Shown piece after piece: positions 54,471 to 63,462 of a stretch of DNA of 64,000 nt. The stretch comes from Brevibacillus laterosporus LMG 15441 (lineage in GTDB: Bacteria > Bacillota > Bacilli > Brevibacillales > Brevibacillaceae). Location: positions 4,004,501-4,068,500 of the forward strand of contig NZ_CP007806.1 of assembly GCF_000219535.2 (NCBI RefSeq). Reading direction: 5' to 3'. How positions within the stretch are numbered: position 1 is the stretch's first letter; every line of letters begins with the position of its first letter. The translations under genes were made by a program, and so were the position numbers. The notes beneath the pieces were generated by a model, which saw only the letters and a list, made by a program, of their open reading frames with translations, was not told the DNA's origin and searched no databases.

Positions 54471-57400
54471 TTATTTTCCTGTAGCTCGCATGATATCGAA
54501 AATCGTTTCACTAAATAAACGCGGTGAAATAGTAGAAATCGGTAAGGGCTGGCACTTTTCATAGTAATAATAACGATCAAATTTATTAGTATAAAAAGCT
54601 AAGCTTTCTAAAGAAATATCATCCATGCCATCATAATAAGAAATACTAGCACCACTGAATTTTAGCTCTACAATCATATCCCCATATTCTTTATAGAACT
54701 CATGGTAGAAGCCTGCATCCTGTGCCATTCCTTTATACCAGCCATACTTCTCTATTGTTTTAGGAAAGGCAGTTGGTGAATATTCTTCTGCTGGCAGATC
54801 GGTAACTCTATTCGTTTTTAGATGTTCTTCGGTTGGAAAGTAAAGCTTTCGATCCAACTGAGGAAATGGCTGCTTCATTTCATAATCCTCAAGCTGTGTT
54901 TGCCATGCTTGCAGATCGTCTTTTGTAAGCTCGATTGGATGCACCAATCCAATAAGCGCATCTTCCTTGCATTCATACTCTTCTTCATCTACCGTATTGA
55001 AAGTACCATCTTCCATGTAACGGAAGGTATCTGTTAGTTTGCCATCCTCATACACACCCCAGATAAGACCAATCGCAAATTTTTGCATCATCACGTTTTC
55101 TACAAAGAGATTTTTCCAAGCTGTTGTGCTCCACAGCCTTTGTTTAGAGAGCGATTCTTCAAGTCGTAAGGATTGAATCGTAACGAGGTTTTTTACATCC
55201 TTCTTCAATTGGGCGAACTCCAATTTAGCTTGCTCAGCTAACGTAGCATCATCCTTTTGTGCAGGTGCAGGTAAATTTTTAACTACCTTTCCCGTTTCAT
55301 CATTGGTTACATGTAATTGACGGTCATTATTTACTTTTACGGTAAACGTTCTCTGTCCGTAGCTAAAAATACGCTTTCCACGTTGATCGAAGCCTAGTGT
55401 CGTAACTAATCGATCCTCTAATTCCTCAGGCGTTATGTTTAAGTTGTGTGCTGCCATGGTTAGGGCTTCTGCCGCCGCTGCCTTCACCTGTCTATTTTTC
55501 ACAGTCCGTTTCATCTGATCAATGGTCACAAACGCCACTATTTCTTGCATAAAGGACAGGGCTTTAACGGCATCTGATGCAAGTGCCCCTCGTCCTGCTT
55601 CCGCCCATACCTTGATCTGTTTGCTTAACTCATCTATGATTCTTCGATCTCCTAAAGAGGTGCATACAAACAAAACCCATTTTTCCTTAGCAGGGGCCTG
55701 ATTAGCCAGCCATAGCGTGTATAATTCCATTGCAAAATCAGCTAATGAATGGGGAGCAGCATAGTCCTTCACCTTTAAAACATGAGGGTTGGGTGCTGTC
55801 GTAAAATCAACAGATTGTGTCAAAATGTATTCTTTTACTTCTGCATCTAGCTCCCTGCCTTCTTTATCTAGCAGTACTGGCAATTGTTCAATCACCAGCC
55901 ATTTCAACCGTGCTAGCTTTCTTTTGTCTACTACGGTTCCAAATGTTGCATGTGCCTTATCTGGACTTTGGTTAGCAGCATCGATTACATTTTGCAGTAA
56001 CGTTTTGAACTTAGCACTCGTCTCATTTGATAGTAGCTCCTGATAAATGCTTTGATAGTCCTCTACTCCGCGCAGGGCGTCTAAGGCCAGCTCTTTTAGC
56101 TTAGCTTTCTTTTCCGTTTGATAGATACGAATATACAGGTCTTTGTTTTTTATATTCGTAAACTCTGCTTGCGCTATGCTGCTTGCTTTTTTAGAAGTAT
56201 CTTGCAGACCTAGCTGAATGGCTTGATAGTAGTAATCTTGGCTTAGCTCATTCTTTTTCTCAAAAATATTTTCTAAAATGGACGTTCTTGCTTCGGCACC
56301 TAATTGGCTATACAATTGTAGACTTTTTTCGATATTCCCTAAAACAATTCTTTGGTAAGAATCCTCTGACAGCTCGCTATAGTAATCAACTGAACCTTTA
56401 TAATTAAGGATATGAAGTAAAAAACGATCAATATTCACCTGTGGATGATCCACATACGCAGCTATCCATTTCTCAGGGTCAAATGCTGATGAGGAGAACA
56501 GCATATGAATAAGGGACATGTTCTCTTGTTGGGTCCCATAATGACTGAGAAAAGCGACAAATCGTTCAATGATCGGATTCTCCACGGGTAGGAACGTGAA
56601 TAAAAATAATTGATCCTTTATATCATAGGAATTAAATTTAGTAGCAGATGAAGCTGGTTGCGTAAATTCATCCAAGATTTCTTGCAGGGACATCTTTTCG
56701 GTAAGGTAGCGATAGAGCTTATGAGTTCTGTTATTTTCCTTGAGAGAAGCAAGCACCATATCATGTAATGTGATATTCTGATTTGACATATCAATCCCAT
56801 GATCCTGAAGTGTCTTGAATATATATCCCTTCATTAACCAATCCGACACAAGTACCATCGCTCTTTTTGCTCTCTCGGTATTCACAAGGAATCTTTTTTC
56901 TACCGTCTGCCACTCCACTCGATAACCACGCATTTCCCTAATTGCGTAGATAATTAATTCATAGGGTTCTGTCAATGGTATAATCCCTTCAAGCATTTCA
57001 TACAGGTCCGCTTCCTGCTCTCGATGCCCGGAAGATAAGGAATTGATTACATCAAGCGGGACAATTTCATAGAGCAAGGTCATTGCACCTAATAGCTTTC
57101 GATCTAGTTCATTTTGTTGCTCTAAGAAATTGGCTTTGCTGCCTCGTACATTTACTCGGTAGAGCAGAGCCGCCGGAACTAGCATTGCATATAGATTAAA
57201 CTCAGAACGGCTGAGTGTTTTCTCTGGTTGAGACTCAGGAATCAGTTGAAGCTGCTTTTGAACAGCCTCTATCTTCTCCTTGTGGATTTGTTTATCCAAA
57301 TAAATAGCAGATACACAATCTTTTTTCGCCAAGGTACTAGAAGCTAATGCTTTGATTGCTGTCGAAATCTCTTGCTGTAATCCCTCTACATTCTCAGTAA

Positions 57401-58022
57401 GCAGGTAGTACATAAAGGGTTGAATTTGCTCCTTCATCTCTTCAAGATAGCTGCTATCAATAAGAGACAGATAATGGAGGGTTAGCAACAGAGGAACAGC
57501 AGATTCTGTGACGGAATATGAGTTTTTTATACTTGATGTATAACTCTTCATGAGCGTGTCGACATAAAAGGAAATCGCTGCATCTCCTATATATTTCTTC
57601 GTATCACACAGTTGGCGGACGACGATCTGTTTTTGTTCCTCTACATCCTTGTTGGTTTGTGACAGCATGATCGTTTTCATAAAATTCTCAATGCAAATAC
57701 GAAGTACATTACTTTTATGGCTTTCATTTGCACTCGTTTTAAAGAGGATAGCTGCTGCTCTAAAGAAGGCTTCGTCTGTCCCGTTTTTCCCCATCTTTTC
57801 TAGGTGAGACATGCAACCGTAGGCATATACTTTTGGATGGACGAGAATACTAGGAAACTTGTCCGACTCACCAGATACATAAGCAATGATCTGATTATAC
57901 TGATTGGAGTCAATGGAATAGCTTTGTGGATTATGTCTGGAGTAATGTCCAGGGTAGTCTTTCACAAATTTATCAGCAAATTGAGTGATTAACGGATTAC
58001 TTCCTACTTTTTTTAAAACCAT
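54471..58022 (-). CDS. DUF4132 protein (MolR/YehI-like)
   Basis: Very large protein of 1183 aa. The N-terminal 900 residues are mostly helical repeats of HEAT-like look. The C-terminus (about 940-1170) is a DUF4132-type domain: RLWSTTAWKNLFVENVMMQKF, LIWGVYEDGKL, TFRYMEDGTFNT, LVHPIELTKDDL, FPQLDRKLY. The family includes E. coli YehI and MolR, which lie next to the yeh MoxR/VWA genes. TAAGGAGGG precedes the ATG. It sits between the VWA and SWIM genes. The biochemical role is unknown; a scaffold or substrate adaptor is plausible. Confidence 0.83.
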   Translation of the reverse strand: MVLKKVGSNPLITQFADKFVKDYPGHYSRHNPQSYSIDSNQYNQIIAYVSGESDKFPSILVHPKVYAYGCMSHLEKMGKNGTDEAFFRAAAILFKTSANESHKSNVLRICIENFMKTIMLSQTNKDVEEQKQIVVRQLCDTKKYIGDAAISFYVDTLMKSYTSSIKNSYSVTESAVPLLLTLHYLSLIDSSYLEEMKEQIQPFMYYLLTENVEGLQQEISTAIKALASSTLAKKDCVSAIYLDKQIHKEKIEAVQKQLQLIPESQPEKTLSRSEFNLYAMLVPAALLYRVNVRGSKANFLEQQNELDRKLLGAMTLLYEIVPLDVINSLSSGHREQEADLYEMLEGIIPLTEPYELIIYAIREMRGYRVEWQTVEKRFLVNTERAKRAMVLVSDWLMKGYIFKTLQDHGIDMSNQNITLHDMVLASLKENNRTHKLYRYLTEKMSLQEILDEFTQPASSATKFNSYDIKDQLFLFTFLPVENPIIERFVAFLSHYGTQQENMSLIHMLFSSSAFDPEKWIAAYVDHPQVNIDRFLLHILNYKGSVDYYSELSEDSYQRIVLGNIEKSLQLYSQLGAEARTSILENIFEKKNELSQDYYYQAIQLGLQDTSKKASSIAQAEFTNIKNKDLYIRIYQTEKKAKLKELALDALRGVEDYQSIYQELLSNETSAKFKTLLQNVIDAANQSPDKAHATFGTVVDKRKLARLKWLVIEQLPVLLDKEGRELDAEVKEYILTQSVDFTTAPNPHVLKVKDYAAPHSLADFAMELYTLWLANQAPAKEKWVLFVCTSLGDRRIIDELSKQIKVWAEAGRGALASDAVKALSFMQEIVAFVTIDQMKRTVKNRQVKAAAAEALTMAAHNLNITPEELEDRLVTTLGFDQRGKRIFSYGQRTFTVKVNNDRQLHVTNDETGKVVKNLPAPAQKDDATLAEQAKLEFAQLKKDVKNLVTIQSLRLEESLSKQRLWSTTAWKNLFVENVMMQKFAIGLIWGVYEDGKLTDTFRYMEDGTFNTVDEEEYECKEDALIGLVHPIELTKDDLQAWQTQLEDYEMKQPFPQLDRKLYFPTEEHLKTNRVTDLPAEEYSPTAFPKTIEKYGWYKGMAQDAGFYHEFYKEYGDMIVELKFSGASISYYDGMDDISLESLAFYTNKFDRYYYYEKCQPLPISTISPRLFSETIFDIMRATGK

Positions 58023-58055
58023 CGAAAACCCTCCTTAATATGCCCTCTAATAAGG

Positions 58056-59198
58056 TTATGAGGTGATAATCTTACCAATCCAACGCGCAAGCTCATCTGG
58101 CGTAATGGCGGCAACATGCGCTCCCATATCGGCCAAGGTGCGTGCGGCATGCTGGTTATATACTCCGTTTCCTTCAAAATCCAATGCAGTCAAAACCAAG
58201 AATCTACAGCCCGTATCAATAATCTCTTTACTTGTACGATACATGTCATTAATAGGGTAGCCTTCCTCCAAATCGCTCACTAAAATAAATATTGTCTTGT
58301 TGGGGTTTTCAAGCAAAGTCTTCCCATATTTCAGCGCCTTTGCGATATGTGTCCCTCCTCCTAACTGAACACTCATCAATAGATCAACAGGGTCTTCTAA
58401 TTGATCTGTCAAATCTACTACCTGTGTATCAAAAATGATGAGGTTTGTTTTAAGAGAAGACAGTTGATGAAAAATGCTTGCCATGACAGAGCTGTATATT
58501 ACCGAGTCCAGCATACTCCCACTCTCATCTACAGCTATAATAATGTTCCATTTATTTTGTTGCTGGGTATTGCTATGAAAATATACTTCATCTAAAAATA
58601 GTCGTTTTTTTTGTTTATCGTAATTCTTCAGATTTTTTCTGATTGTTCTCTTATAATCCAGATTTTTAATTGACTTTATGTATCCCCTGCGATGATAATT
58701 ACGCTTGCCCACAACACTCGCTTTTATTTGAAATTCCAGTGTTTTTTTTAATTCCTCTACCACTCTTCGCACCATGTCCTTGGCGGTTTTGACCACTTCG
58801 CCCTTCATATATCCTTTAAATTGAAGAATATTTTTTAGCAATGTCATATTAGGCTCAAGCTTTTCAAGCACTTTTTTGTCCGTGAGTAGCTCGGTCATGT
58901 TGTACTTTTCAATCGCTTGCTTTTCAAGAATCTCAACCGTTTTCTTCGGAAAAATGGTCCGGATTTTACGTATCCAGGTAGGAACAGTAAGCTGGGAGCC
59001 TCCCTGTCCGCCTTTTACGCGATACCCTTGCTCTTCTTTATACTCTCGATTGTAGAGGTAGCCCAGGATGTCATCTATTTCAGAGTAGGTAAAATCGGCC
59101 TCTTTATATCCATCAATACGGTTTAATGATTCTTTGGAATTCTCACCCAATAATAACCTCCAGCGATTGAGATTCTCTTTGTTTATATGAGGTTCCAT
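58056..59198 (-). CDS. von Willebrand factor A domain protein (YehP-like)
   Basis: A 380-aa cytosolic protein. The N-terminal 200 residues are basic and helical. A VWA domain follows with a complete metal-ion-dependent adhesion site: DESGS (224-228), Thr in GGGTHIAKAL (about 283) and Asp in LVSDLEEGYP (about 309). VWA proteins partner with MoxR AAA+ ATPases, as in magnesium chelatase and nitric oxide reductase activation. The start overlaps the DUF5682 stop by 16 nt; AAGGAG lies eight bases ahead. Confidence 0.9.
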   Translation of the reverse strand: MEPHINKENLNRWRLLLGENSKESLNRIDGYKEADFTYSEIDDILGYLYNREYKEEQGYRVKGGQGGSQLTVPTWIRKIRTIFPKKTVEILEKQAIEKYNMTELLTDKKVLEKLEPNMTLLKNILQFKGYMKGEVVKTAKDMVRRVVEELKKTLEFQIKASVVGKRNYHRRGYIKSIKNLDYKRTIRKNLKNYDKQKKRLFLDEVYFHSNTQQQNKWNIIIAVDESGSMLDSVIYSSVMASIFHQLSSLKTNLIIFDTQVVDLTDQLEDPVDLLMSVQLGGGTHIAKALKYGKTLLENPNKTIFILVSDLEEGYPINDMYRTSKEIIDTGCRFLVLTALDFEGNGVYNQHAARTLADMGAHVAAITPDELARWIGKIITS

Positions 59199-61564
59199 TT
59201 TGCAAACTCCTTCTCAATAGCCTGATCCATCTTCCTCGCCTGTTGCAGTAGTCGTTCCTCAATGACTGGAGCTTGCACATCCTCCGCGGTAGTTTGGAAT
59301 ATAGCGGCCACTTTCTCTGAAATAAGCATGATCTCCATAGGTGTAAAATAAGTAAAGGCTAAACGCAGCTCTGGTGCGATCTGCAAAAACTCCTCATAGG
59401 ACAGCTTGCCAATTAGATTGTTCAAATCCTCTAGCAACTGTTTATCGTGTAAAAGCACATCACTAGCTATTGTAAATACCCCTTGTAAATACGCTGCAGT
59501 ATGCAACATGTTTTCAGGAGTACCAAGCATGTACGCCCTTGCTTTTAACGCGATTTCCTCTCGATCCAATACGTCTAGATTGCATAAAATAGCGATGATA
59601 ACGCCTTTAAGCCGAGGTAAAATATCATTGACGGCAAGGAGGCTAGCAAGTTGATCTCTAAAAATATCAACGGAAAGCCCCCAGCTCTCCTTGGAGGAAA
59701 GCATGTAAAGAAATTTCAGGTATTCTACGATGTGGTTTATTTCATCTGGGTTAGGCTTTGTGATCTCATAGATTTTTGTTACTGCATGGTAATAGGTTTC
59801 CTCTATGAGTTTTTGCAATCGGTCCGTTTCCTTCAGCGCAAATAAGCGTTTTTGTTCCGAAAGAACTGTAAGTGTTTGAAGAGTTTGACACAATGAGACA
59901 AAGCTTCCATCTTTCTTGACAAACTGTTCAACCAGATCGAAAAGCTTGCTGCTCAATTCCTCTAGTCCCATGAGCATTGACTTCAAAAGCCATTTAGCTG
60001 CCACTCTGCTATGATGATCCGGAAGCTCCTTCATACACTCCTCGATTTTATGAATCGCCGCTTCTCGAACGCTTCCTCCGTGAATCGAATTTTCGATGAG
60101 CCTCGCTTCTATGTAGGAGGAATAGCTGTAGGCCCAGGTTTCTCTTCCTAAATTAATATTGCGATTTTCGAGCCAATCAGGCCCCGTGATTTTTTGACAG
60201 AACTCTGGTACTAAAAACTGTAGACAGTGAAAAAAGTAACTAGTCTCTCGATGCAGCGGTTTAGCATACAGGTCTACTGTTTTCTTATTTTTACTGGTTG
60301 TATGTAGCTTTACCTTATATGTTTTGCCTCTTTCTTTAAAATCGCGTACAATCGGCACATCTAAATCATTCTTGGCAATTTTCCCAATTTTATCGCCCGT
60401 GAGTAGCTCTCGTAATGTATCTAAGGGCCGTGATGTGGCAAGTGAGAACTCGCCTTTTACAAATGCAGAGGTAACAGCATCAAGTAGCTCGTAGGCCCCG
60501 CCCTCCGATTTGGAACGAAAACTAGTAAGCCCCTGTACTAAATGATAGGCTTCAATAGCGTCTGAAACTGACGCCGTTTCTCCTTTTTCTCGCAAGCTCT
60601 TTATTAATTGGGCCAAGAACAGAACCGCACTTTTGTTATAAGGCTGGGCCCGCTTCTTCTGAATTGCCCTCCAGACCGTGTCATAGTAATTCACATAGGG
60701 CATTCCGCTTGCATACCCATTTACGTGATCCGCTTCACGGAAGGTATATACCATCGGATATACTTTTTCATTTTTTACTTGTTTGATTTTATAGATTGCA
60801 TCTCTATCCTCTAGTAATCCATAGGTATGGAATCCTCCTGTAACGACAAGGATTCTCGCATATTCTTTTTGTGCTTTTACAATATTGTTCTTCATATGTG
60901 CTTCACGGATGAGGTGCCCTTCTGTCTCTAGCATCTCTTCCTCATAGCACATTCTGGAGAAATAACAGTATGTATATACTTCCTTCACGAAATCCTTAGT
61001 AGATTTCTTGAGTCCTTCCACTTCAAAAACCTTTTCCCAAAGCTCATTAAAATGCCGACAGTTCAGTTTTTGGCAAAGTTGTTTAATAAAAATTGAACTG
61101 GCAAGCAAAGTTTCGTCATGATAAGAGATTTTTCGGGATTCTTGCTCATCATCATGCCCATGTTCTTTACTTTCTTGCTGACTTCCGTAGCTTATATCAA
61201 TGAATTGGGCGGGAATTCCTCTTCGTTTCGCTTCCTTTAAAGCTACATATTCAGGTGAATAATCTAGCAGGGGAAAATAGCAGGCATAGCTATGCTCTTC
61301 TTTCCTGTAGGCATAATAGATACTGACGGGTGGCGTTGTATCCTCATGTGTCAGTATTTCAATCATATGATTGCTATTCTCCGGCCCTTCCAACAGTATA
61401 ATTTCTGGTTTATAGGCCTCAATCGTTTTTTTAAGGTGAAAAGAACAAGCAGGGCTGTGATGACGAATCGGGAAATAGACAACCTGATTGGCAAGATTAT
61501 AAATTTTTTTCTCACATAGCTCGGTTATCTGATCCATTTCTTCTGATTGTAAAAATCTCCCCAT
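59183..61564 (-). CDS. DUF5682 protein (YehM-like)
   Basis: A 793-aa protein. The N-terminal half has the family marks FPIRHHSPAC (31-40), ILLEGPEN (about 56-63), FIDISYG and VVTGGFHTYGL (about 241-250), resembling in pattern the His/Glu motifs of EreA/TraB-type hydrolase folds, so it may be an enzyme. The C-terminal half is helical. AAGGAAG precedes the first ATG at 61562-61564, supporting that start and a 40-nt overlap with the MoxR gene. It corresponds to E. coli YehM. Confidence 0.83.
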   Translation of the reverse strand: MGRFLQSEEMDQITELCEKKIYNLANQVVYFPIRHHSPACSFHLKKTIEAYKPEIILLEGPENSNHMIEILTHEDTTPPVSIYYAYRKEEHSYACYFPLLDYSPEYVALKEAKRRGIPAQFIDISYGSQQESKEHGHDDEQESRKISYHDETLLASSIFIKQLCQKLNCRHFNELWEKVFEVEGLKKSTKDFVKEVYTYCYFSRMCYEEEMLETEGHLIREAHMKNNIVKAQKEYARILVVTGGFHTYGLLEDRDAIYKIKQVKNEKVYPMVYTFREADHVNGYASGMPYVNYYDTVWRAIQKKRAQPYNKSAVLFLAQLIKSLREKGETASVSDAIEAYHLVQGLTSFRSKSEGGAYELLDAVTSAFVKGEFSLATSRPLDTLRELLTGDKIGKIAKNDLDVPIVRDFKERGKTYKVKLHTTSKNKKTVDLYAKPLHRETSYFFHCLQFLVPEFCQKITGPDWLENRNINLGRETWAYSYSSYIEARLIENSIHGGSVREAAIHKIEECMKELPDHHSRVAAKWLLKSMLMGLEELSSKLFDLVEQFVKKDGSFVSLCQTLQTLTVLSEQKRLFALKETDRLQKLIEETYYHAVTKIYEITKPNPDEINHIVEYLKFLYMLSSKESWGLSVDIFRDQLASLLAVNDILPRLKGVIIAILCNLDVLDREEIALKARAYMLGTPENMLHTAAYLQGVFTIASDVLLHDKQLLEDLNNLIGKLSYEEFLQIAPELRLAFTYFTPMEIMLISEKVAAIFQTTAEDVQAPVIEERLLQQARKMDQAIEKEFAKWNLI

Positions 61565-62634
61565 AAGCCCTCTTCCTTTGCCCGTTGTTTCACAACCTTT
61601 GAAAAATAGGTTTGCAGAATATGAATATCCTTATGATTCTCCTTCGCTACAGCACCCAGCATATTTTGAACCAATCGTTCTAAAGTAATAGGCTTATGAT
61701 CATAAAAATAAGAGGTCATCGCACTCTGAACATAGACCGAAACAGCTTCAGCAGTACTCATGACGGCTTGTGGACTATCAATTTTATAGCCTTCCAGCGT
61801 TTCTCCTGTTCGCAATTCTAAAAACGTGGTGGCGAGAACTTCTACAATGGAAGAGTCAACAGCAATATCAATCCCACTTTGTTGCAGCATGTTCCTAGAT
61901 TGGGATTCAATGATTTGCGCCTCCATTTTCACATGGTTGATAGGGAAAATCGTTTCAAAATTAAATCTACGTTTTAAGGCACTGCTCATTTCATTTACGC
62001 CTTTATCACGGATGTTTGCCGTCGCAATGATATTAAAGCCTGGTTTTGCAAACAAAATCCCATCTTCAATTTCAGGTATGTTCATCACCTTGTCGCTTAA
62101 AATGCTAATTAATACATCCTGGACTTCAAACGGGCATCGTGTAATCTCTTCAAAACGGGTAATGATGCCTTTTTTCATCCCTGTATATAAAGGAGAAGGA
62201 ACTAAAGCCTCAAAACTAGGACCTTTATCTAATAGCATGGCATAATTCCAGGAATACTTAATCATGTCCTCCGTCGTCCCAGCAGTACCTTGAATCGTAT
62301 TGGTACTTATTCCTGATATCGCCGCTGATAATAGTTCACTTAGCATTGTTTTTGCCGTCCCTGGTTCACCCACTAGCATTAGCCCTCGATTACCAGCTAA
62401 TGAGACAATGGCTCTTTCAATTAGCACGTCATCGCCGTAAAATTTCTTCGTGATGGTGATTTCTTCCTCACCTAGCTTTAGCGGAGCCTCTGCACCCAGA
62501 ATAAAATCTCTGACAGATTTCGGGGACAATAGCCAATTTGGAGGTTTAGAACCTTTGTCATTAGCTACTAGGGCTTTTAGCTCGGTTTCATACAACGTTT
62601 CCATCGTGGGCTTCATGGTCATCATAGGCTCCAT
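61525..62634 (-). CDS. MoxR-family AAA+ ATPase (YehL-like)
   Basis: AAA+ ATPase of 369 aa. Walker A is GEPGTAKT (89-96). The Walker B region reads ITRFEEITR (159-167), with Glu in place of the usual Asp before the catalytic Glu. Sensor 1 is IIATANIRD (about 202-210), and SSALKRRF carries the arginine finger. This divergence fits the YehL subgroup of MoxR proteins. It is the first gene of the operon; GAAAGGA precedes the ATG. MoxR-VWA pairs act as chaperones remodelling partner proteins; the client here is unknown. Confidence 0.9.
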   Translation of the reverse strand: MEPMMTMKPTMETLYETELKALVANDKGSKPPNWLLSPKSVRDFILGAEAPLKLGEEEITITKKFYGDDVLIERAIVSLAGNRGLMLVGEPGTAKTMLSELLSAAISGISTNTIQGTAGTTEDMIKYSWNYAMLLDKGPSFEALVPSPLYTGMKKGIITRFEEITRCPFEVQDVLISILSDKVMNIPEIEDGILFAKPGFNIIATANIRDKGVNEMSSALKRRFNFETIFPINHVKMEAQIIESQSRNMLQQSGIDIAVDSSIVEVLATTFLELRTGETLEGYKIDSPQAVMSTAEAVSVYVQSAMTSYFYDHKPITLERLVQNMLGAVAKENHKDIHILQTYFSKVVKQRAKEEGLWGDFYNQKKWIR

Positions 62635-62707
62635 AGCACATCCTTTCTTCTAGCATTCCTTCCCGGATTGGAAAGGTATTCCTTTTAATAAGGAAGAACT
62701 ATACATG

Positions 62708-62736
62708 GTATAACAAAATATGAATTACTACCACAA
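62708..62736 (-). promoter_or_regulatory. possible promoter of the MoxR operon
   Basis: TTGTGG (62731-62736) and TTATAC (62708-62713) on the minus strand with 17 bp between, about 75 bp before the MoxR start. The match is moderate. Confidence 0.35.
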
Positions 62737-62909
62737 GGGCAGAAAGTCTCAATGTAGGGTATACGGGCATTAACAGCAATATTATTGGGTAAAAATTGGG
62801 ATTGTTGGATGAAATTTTGACATAACTTTCTGGTTTTACGTTTTTTTATGCATGGCACTACAGTGACTTGTCGTAGAATCTCAGATTTTTTTTTGCTATA
62901 ACAACATAA

Positions 62910-62937
62910 AAAGACGCTAGAAGCGCCTTTTTATAAA
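62910..62937 (-). terminator. terminator after small secreted protein gene
   Basis: GGCGCTTCTAGCGTC on the minus strand folds into a six-position stem (one mismatch) followed by TTTTTATG, about 40 bp after the stop. Confidence 0.65.
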
Positions 62938-62972
62938 CAGCGATATATAGAAAAGAATTTATATCTTTTAGT

Positions 62973-63269
62973 TTATTCATCAACTTTTTTATACGTAACT
63001 AGCCAATTATCACCCTCATCTTCGACCTTCTCTAAAACATACTTAGTAAGGGCATAACAACCTCCGCTCATTTTTTCAGTCGGAATACTTTCAATAGTAG
63101 GGAAATCTTCTTTTGGTAGTATCCCTTGTAAATAATCACTTGCGGGAGCAATAGAGTACTTACTGTGATCTATTGAGATAGGTGCAGCACTAACTACGGA
63201 CCCTACTGACAGAACAGCAAAACTCAACATTCCAACAGCCATAACTCTTCTCATTTGGTTTTTAAACAC
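62973..63269 (-). CDS. small secreted protein, unknown
   Basis: A 98-aa protein starting at GTG 63267-63269, chosen because GGGAGG lies nearby at eight bases. A Sec signal (MRRVMAVGMLSFAVLSVGSV then VVSAA) leaves a mature part of about 68 aa with one Cys (SGGCYALTKYV). No known family. The mature protein is acidic and small enough to be a bacteriocin-like or regulatory peptide, but nothing specific supports that. Own terminator downstream. Confidence 0.65.
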   Translation of the reverse strand: MFKNQMRRVMAVGMLSFAVLSVGSVVSAAPISIDHSKYSIAPASDYLQGILPKEDFPTIESIPTEKMSGGCYALTKYVLEKVEDEGDNWLVTYKKVDE

Positions 63270-63408
63270 AATTGTTTCCTCCCAAGTAATATATTTGTTT
63301 TACCTGTATATAATTTACCATTAAATCAATAAAAATGGATAAACCTGGGATAAAATTAAATAATAATTATATGAATATTTCTAATGTAGAAATAGACATA
63401 AAAAAATA

Positions 63409-63452
63409 GAAAGCAAACCTCTCTAGTTGTACTGCTAGAGAAGCTTGCTTCT
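63409..63452 (-). terminator. terminator after monooxygenase gene
   Basis: AAGCAAGCTTCTCTAG pairs with CTAGAGAGGTTTGCTT on the minus strand (one mismatch), followed by CTATTTTTTTATG. Confidence 0.85.
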
Positions 63453-63462
63453 ATCGGCTTGC

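Larger units (their letters stand above)
62635..62972. other. intergenic region: operon promoter and terminator
   Basis: No gene supported. It carries the promoter region of the MoxR operon and the terminator of the upstream small secreted protein (GACGCT/AGCGCC hairpin, 62910-62937, T-run on the minus strand). Confidence 0.55.
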
